This document shows, piece after piece, positions 58,722-64,000 of a stretch of DNA of 64,000 nucleotides. Positions within the stretch are counted from its first letter, which is position 1. Every line of letters begins with the position of its first letter. This DNA is from Sisyra terminalis (lineage: Eukaryota > Arthropoda > Insecta > Neuroptera > Sisyridae): positions 11,305,689 through 11,369,688 of the forward strand of contig OY292274.1 of assembly GCA_958496175.1 (NCBI GenBank), read 5' to 3'. The notes beneath the pieces are model-generated. The model saw only the letters and a program-made list of their open reading frames with translations, was not told where the DNA came from and did not search any database. The translations under genes were made by a program, and so were the position numbers.

Positions 58722-59030
58722 TCTTATTATATAGCTTTATTTTTATATATTGCTTCTATATTAATGTTTCACATTATTTTTAGCATTGATATTGTTATTA
58801 TAGACAATTATTATTATTCTTATTGCTACTGTTGATTGTTTTTATGATTGTTGTATGTTATTGCTATAAGAATTACTATTATTGTTATTGCTGCTATTGA
58901 TTGTTAAAAATCTTTGTACTTATACAGCACTAATCTACTGGGACTAGAGCTTACATGTGATTGTCTATAGATTGAATGCACTTATTGCAACTCTATGCAG
59001 ATTGTGCAATTTATTTGAAAATAAAAAAAA

Positions 59031-60225
59031 TGTTAACGTAACAATGACAATGTATCACAATACATTGTAAAAAATAAATAATGCCTTGTCAAATAGATAA
59101 AATTGTTGTATAAGTTATCACTTTTGAAGATCCATTTTGATATTTGGCAGAAATTTACACATTTGTGAAAAATTCAAAAGTTTCGCAATACATAGTGCAT
59201 GGAGAATTCGAGTGCGATCTGATCTCATGCAAAAAAACACTAGAGCTTTCGACTTCAATTTCCGACCAACCTATTTATGGAAAGTAAGTAACAGACCTTT
59301 TTTGTGGGAAATATCCTCAGATTTCATTTTAATCGTAACAGTTTTAATTGTATCTTGCATGGTTCAAAAGTTATAGTGAAGAAATATTTTTTTGGGAAAA
59401 TCGATTAGGGAGACGGATTTTTTTATGGAAATTATTTTATGCACCAAATCAATTAATTAATAAAAAAATTGGCTTAACCATGTAATTTTGGTGAGTGCAT
59501 TTGCTTGAACGACTGTATTATAAAGGCTTTTGAAAAAATTTCAATTGATTTTCAAACATAAAGTTTCAAACATTGTTAAAGTCTAATTTTAGCATAATAC
59601 AACTGGTTCAAGTTATTTCATTCGAAATAAAGTGTACTTGAGAAAAGATAATCAAAAGTGAAAGTTCATAATAATAGACTTTTCTCATATACTTTTGAAT
59701 TTTCACGATATTTTCACCCAAATTATATCTACTTTTTGCAAGCATACATTTTATATCACAACTTCAGAATCTTCTTTGTGCTAAACGATAATTTAATAAG
59801 CTTTTGTAAAATCAACTAAAGAATTTTACAAAGACTGAAATACGAGTTTCGACTAAAAGCTCTTTCAGCCTTGAACTCGTAAACGTAGCTTTTCACGACT
59901 CCAGAGAAGTCAATGATCGAGTATTTCCAAAAAAAGAATGAGAGTCATGAATGAGTGCCCACTGAGTTGAAACAAAAGGAGAAAAAACATCATCATGAGC
60001 TTTTATATTTACATCGATTCAAACAAAAGTACTATGCCGTAGTTTATAACGTATAGGCTCACCTTTGTCTTTTGATGGTTTTTTTTATATAAAAAATAAC
60101 GTTTTTATTTGTGTATGTATTTTAATATTCGAACGAAGTACATCAATTGAGATCTGAGAAAATTACACAGATTATAATTACAAACACTTAATTTCTCATG
60201 AAAAGCAAACATCTATGTTTAAATA
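59031..60225. other. AT-rich stretch, nothing recognised
   Basis: A short frame at 59137-59376 (+) has no known motif. No repeat ends seen. Confidence 0.35.
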
Positions 60226-60398
60226 TATATATATAAGACTGATTCAAAAAAAAATGATGATTTTTTTTTTAATTATATCGAACATATTGTTGGAAATGCC
60301 AAAAAAAAATCCTGTGAAAGTTTAAGCTCATAATATTATTATTAAGAGGTGCCGCATCGCAAATTTCGATTTTCCATTTTTATAACATGGGAACAATA

Positions 60399-60924
60399 CT
60401 GTGTATACAATATATAAAATATATTGCAGTCCAATTTATTAACATAAACTTGAACAGAAGTTCAAACAAAAATATTCGTGACGTATTGCCCAGATACGTA
60501 TTTTGATTGCCAAGCAATACCCATCAGTGGTCATCAAGTAGTTTGGAACACTCCGTAACTGCTTTGTGATAATTCACATAATAATCACGGATTGACCTCA
60601 ATTTTAAGTCGCGCCTTTCTCTTTTTGCAATGTGGTTATGAAGGGGGGATGTTCCCAAATTTCTTTGCTTTCACCGAATCCTTCGTAAGCAACCCGAAAA
60701 ATGCCGAATTTTGAATTGGTATCGGGTTGCTTACGAAGCGAAACTACTTGATGACCACTGAGGAAGCTTGCTTGGCAAACGAAATAAGTATCTAGGTAAC
60801 ACGTCACGAATATTTTTGTTTGAACTTCGGTTCAAGTTTATGTTGATAAATTGGACTGCAATATATTTTATATATTGTTTACACAATATAATTGTTCAAA
60901 GTCAGCGAAAAAATCTTATTTTGA
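60399..60924. repeat. Nested palindromic element with 17-bp perfect inner hairpin
   Basis: The arms 60401-60545 and about 60740-60892 are inverted (GCAGTCCAATTTATTAACAT against its mirror near 60850). In the loop, CTTCGTAAGCAACCCGA (60681-60697) pairs perfectly with 60722-60738 across 24 bases. The insertion is bracketed by TGGGAACAATA (60388-60398) and TGGGAACAGTA (60925-60935), an 11-bp near-perfect duplication absent from the uninterrupted foldback copy. That length would suit a Mutator-like element. Confidence 0.65.
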
Positions 60925-61602
60925 TGGGAACAGTATTCTCTTGCACTTTGGAATTTTATAGCACACGTTGGTGACAATATTTCAGAATAACCAAGGTATA
61001 TTCTTGTAGAAAATTGAACGATCTACAAAAAAAGTCTCGAACAAGTTTTTGATATATTTATTTCTTCAAAAGTTATTCGAGGTCAAAGTTGAACTAAAGA
61101 GAAAATTTAATATTTTTTTAATTTTTTGACGCAACCATCAATTTTATGAGAAAATTTTTTGGGACATTTTTTGAAGAGCACTTTTTTTCTATAACTTATG
61201 TTAATACAATTTTTTGATTTCTTTCACAGGTCCTAAGTCATTTGCCTTAAACTGAAAATATTCGTAATTTCATTGTTTTAAATTAATAATAATCTCTGAA
61301 TTATTATATTTTAAACATAAAAAATATTTTTTTTATTTTAATTAAATAATTTGCTGAAAAACCATTTCTGTTTTCTGGACAAAAAGTGCTGACTTATATT
61401 ATTTGATTCTTGGCAATTCTTCCAAAGTCAAGACGATTGATTCCAAATATTATATATGTAATTTGATACTACAATCCGACCAATTAAAAATCCTCTCACT
61501 GTCACCCCGTCTCTCTAGCTTTAACGTGCTTCTAATTATTTTTAAAGTATTCTACAACAAATGCTCTATGAAATTTTCTCATAAAATTGATGGTTGCGTC
61601 AA

Positions 61603-62135
61603 TTTTTTTTTTATTTTCAAATAAATTGCACAACTGCAAAGGGTTGCAATAAGTGCATTCAATCCATAAACAATCATATGTAAGCACTAGTCCCAGTAGA
61701 TTAGTGCAAGTATAAGTACAAAATTTTTAACAATCAATAGCGGCAATAACAATAATAGTAATTCTTATAGCAATAACAACAATCATAAAAGCAAGTAACA
61801 GTAACAATAAGAATGATAATAATAGTCAATAATAACAATATCAATGCTAAAAATAATTTGAAACATTAATATATAAGTAATATACAAAAATAAAGCTACG
61901 TAATAAGATATAATAATTTGGCAACATATAGTTAATAGGAATATTTGTTTAGTTACTAAATGTATCAGGAAAATCCATTACATTCCATTTTTGTAACCTT
62001 CTTATCATCTGACTGTTGTCCAATAAGTTTATTGCCAGATGGTTGGAATGATCTTCTAGTTTTGTCAGATATTTTGTACTAAACCTTTGAATTTCCTCTT
62101 TTACAGATGGCATTTCTGTATCTTCATGTAAAGGT
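61603..62135 (-). mobile_element. 5'-truncated jockey LINE 3' end with GTCAA target duplication
   Basis: On the minus strand it begins inside ORF2 (HEDTEMPSVKEEIQRFSTKY, then HSNHLAINLLDNSQ) and keeps the natural C-terminus NVMDFPDTFSN and stop, unlike the paralog at 55855. It then runs through the 3' UTR to a T-rich (poly-A on minus) end at 61603. GTCAA flanks both sides (61598-61602, 62136-62140), and foldback copy 1 shows the empty target. Confidence 0.8.
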
Positions 62136-62510
62136 GTCAAAAAATTGAAAAAAATATTAAAATTTATCTCTAGTTCAACTTTGAACTCGAATAACTTTTG
62201 AAGGAATAGGTATATCAAAAACTTGTAGGAGACCTTTTTTGTAGATGGTTTAATTTTCTACAAGAATATACCTTGGCCATTCCAAAATATTGTCACTAAC
62301 CTCAGCTATAAAATTCCAAAGTGCAAGAGAATATTGTTCCTATGTTATTTCAATGAAATATCGAAATTTGCGATGCGGCACCTCTTAATATTAATATTAA
62401 GAGTTTAAACTTTCACAGGATTTTTTTTTGTCATTTGCAACAATATTTTCGATATAATTATGAAAAAAAAATAACAATTTTTCTTTGAATCATTCTTATA
62501 TATATTTATC

Positions 62511-64000
62511 CTTACCTTATTATTCTTCTATCAATATTATTTTTCTTTGTTTAATAAAATATTTCGTAACGATGTTTCACTATGATTTTTTTTGTAGTTT
62601 TCTAGCTTAAGCCTTTTAAATTATATAATTCGTTTTCTTGTTATATATTCGGCTTAATATTACACCCAAACTAATATTTACGTTATTTATGTTAACTGCT
62701 TTTTTATATTATAGAAAGCAAAATAAAAAAATATATTTCTATTCCATTAACATCTTTAATTGACAAAGACATTCTCTCGAAATAAACAAGTACTCGTAGT
62801 TGTAAGTATACAGTATATGTATCATTAAGAAATGATAACACTATGGAATTTAATTTTGAAAGAAGCGCTCATTAAGAATGGTAATGATTCAAATAATTTT
62901 GTTATTGTTGGTTTACGAAAGAGTCATTAAAATGTGGTTGCCTCATTTTAAAATGCAAATACGATTTAAAATAGAACAATCGCAAGAACGGCAGCGATAG
63001 TATGTAGATTTCAATTACAACTACAAAGCGAAGGTTCTTTTTGCATTGAAAACGTTTTATTCGTTATTATTAAAACGATGCACCGGAAATAACATAGTTT
63101 CCACATTGCACTCATGACGTGAAAAGGACAATGGTTCCGTTATTTCCGTCGTTGTGACTGGCATGTGTTGAATAGATACGTATGACAAAATATTAACGAC
63201 CATTTCGGTTTTAAATGGATAAAAACGATATGAAATACACCGACGTAATGTCAACTAAACGTTTAGCTGTAGGTATTTGTTCTGGTTGAAATGATAAAAT
63301 GATATTTCTCTAGACTTTGCATTTATGTTTTCAGTGAATATACTAGCAGCAAAAATGCTACTTTAGTAATGAATTACTAGGCAGTGAGATCTGATCTGCC
63401 GAAATTACAACAAATGTTGATTGAAATTATCTTTGACTTTTTGAGCATGAATTTTAATACTTTGATAACTGCCACGCTTCTGTTAATTAATGATTGTTGT
63501 AGCTTTTTAATTAATTTTTCTCCATTTATCAATGTAAAATCATCAGAAGTTTCAATAGTTAATACTTCTGCTACTGAAATACTAGATCGCACAAGAAAAC
63601 CAGTTAATGTGGTAACGGGTCTAAAGACCGGCCTCTGTGGCAATCAGTAAGAGGATAAAACTGCTTTTCACGTTCTGTGGAAAAGGTTTGAATGAATGGA
63701 AACGTAAATTAGGGATAACAAACTATGGAACCGAAATAGTCACAAATGCTTAATATACCGATCGCAGAGGTTCGCCTAGCCACTCGGTTACAATTAAATG
63801 AAATAGGAATCCAAAAATCACAATAAGCCTCCAGGCTGCAGTATTTAAACACAAATAGTATATTCTGGGAATTTCAACTAAATTAAAAAAATATGCATTA
63901 TTCATATATTTATGCAATTATTCTGTTAATCTAGGCGTAGATAAATTCAACACATCATTGATCATGAAGAATCATGAAGATCGGGACATCAAAACAGTTA
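62511..64000. other. Stretch without a supported gene
   Basis: AT-rich to about 62900, then somewhat more complex. Frames at 63384-63650 (+) and 63377-63643 (-) overlap on opposite strands; neither has a recognisable motif. No repeat of the window matches here. Confidence 0.35.

Larger units (their letters stand above)
55855..59030 (+). pseudogene. Jockey-clade LINE ORF2 fragment plus 3' UTR, split by a Helitron
   Basis: Starts mid-RT with WKIALVIMILKPGKPP and SSYRPISLLPILSKVFEKL. It continues through several frames: the palm DFLDVAQAFNKVW, AGIPQDSVLGPLLYALYTAD, ATFADDTAIV, then SDIEILQRFQSRTLRQIIGA and HSNHLAINLLDNNE. Stops and frame changes are frequent. The 3' UTR is cut at 57123 by the Helitron (57124-58721), resumes at 58722, and ends at the A-rich tail near 59010-59030 (TTGAAAATAAAAAAAATG). 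A second 3' end of the same family at 61603-62135 confirms the uninterrupted order. Confidence 0.8.
60226..62510. repeat. Second copy of the 1.3-kb foldback element, with nested insertions
   Basis: The ends TATATATAAGACTGATTCAA (60227) and inverted TTTGAATCATTCTTATATATA (62508) flank arms matching 46981-48255, including GAGGTGCCGCATCGCAAATT near 60346 and its mirror near 62375. It is interrupted by the palindromic element at 60399-60924, an unresolved extra segment near 61355-61540, and the jockey 3' end at 61603-62135. Compared with copy 1, about 100 bp of each outer arm is missing. Confidence 0.75.

Noticed and set aside
63377..63650. Overlapping 88-codon frames on both strands
   Set aside because: Equal length on opposite strands over the same DNA, no motif, no start context or splice evidence; left unannotated.

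Overview
The window looks like repeat-dominated, AT-rich DNA from an arthropod, most likely an insect. This is inferred from the mobile element mix: I-clade and jockey-clade LINEs, a Penelope-like element, a Tc1-like element, a PIF/Harbinger relic, a solo LTR and many Helitrons with TC...CTAG ends. The species cannot be named from the sequence. There are no operons, rRNAs or CRISPR arrays.

The only host-like protein genes I can support are four relatives of one small secreted-protein family, at 6658-7313 (-), 16039-16275 (+), 20595-21142 (-) and 25734-26296 (-). Three keep the full plan: a TATA box, exon 1 with a signal peptide and a Thr/Pro-rich tract, a 71-nt GT-AG intron, and exon 2 with a conserved 78-residue domain. 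Predicted proteins are about 158-173 residues. I do not recognise the family. The copies at 6658 and 25734 lie in a direct segmental duplication (about 6562-15650 and 25638-32470). The two blocks have since gained different transposons, so each serves as the empty-site control for the other.

Layout: 1-4909, a decayed I-clade LINE running off the left edge; 4910-6550, Helitron relic and plain AT-rich DNA; 6562-15650, duplication block A (gene copy 1, an RTE-like fragment, a 144-bp retroposon with a 13-bp target duplication, a jockey relic, and a Helitron between two inverted Penelope ends); 16039-16275, gene copy 2; 16.6-20.1 kb, Helitrons; 20.6-21.2 kb, gene copy 3; 22.0-24.8 kb, Helitron; 25638-32470, block B (gene copy 4, jockey relic, short Helitron, solo LTR); 33.7-37.8 kb, a Penelope-like element carrying a MITE, a Helitron fragment and a Tc1 element; 38.8-45.3 kb, three Helitrons, one holding a PIF/Harbinger relic; 47.0-48.3 kb, a 1.3-kb foldback element; 50.7-52.1 kb, a scrambled LINE; 52.3-54.1 and 55.9-59.0 kb, jockey elements, the second split by a Helitron; 60.2-62.5 kb, a second foldback copy holding a nested palindrome and a jockey tail.

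The most unusual signals are: the small secreted-gene cluster; a tRNA-like pol III promoter (A box, B box, oligo-T) kept at the same place, about 460 bp from the 5' end, in several Helitron copies; hammerhead-ribozyme-like cores in the Penelope ends; and exact empty sites showing A|T insertion without target duplication for a Helitron. All coding sequence in the mobile elements that I could read is broken.
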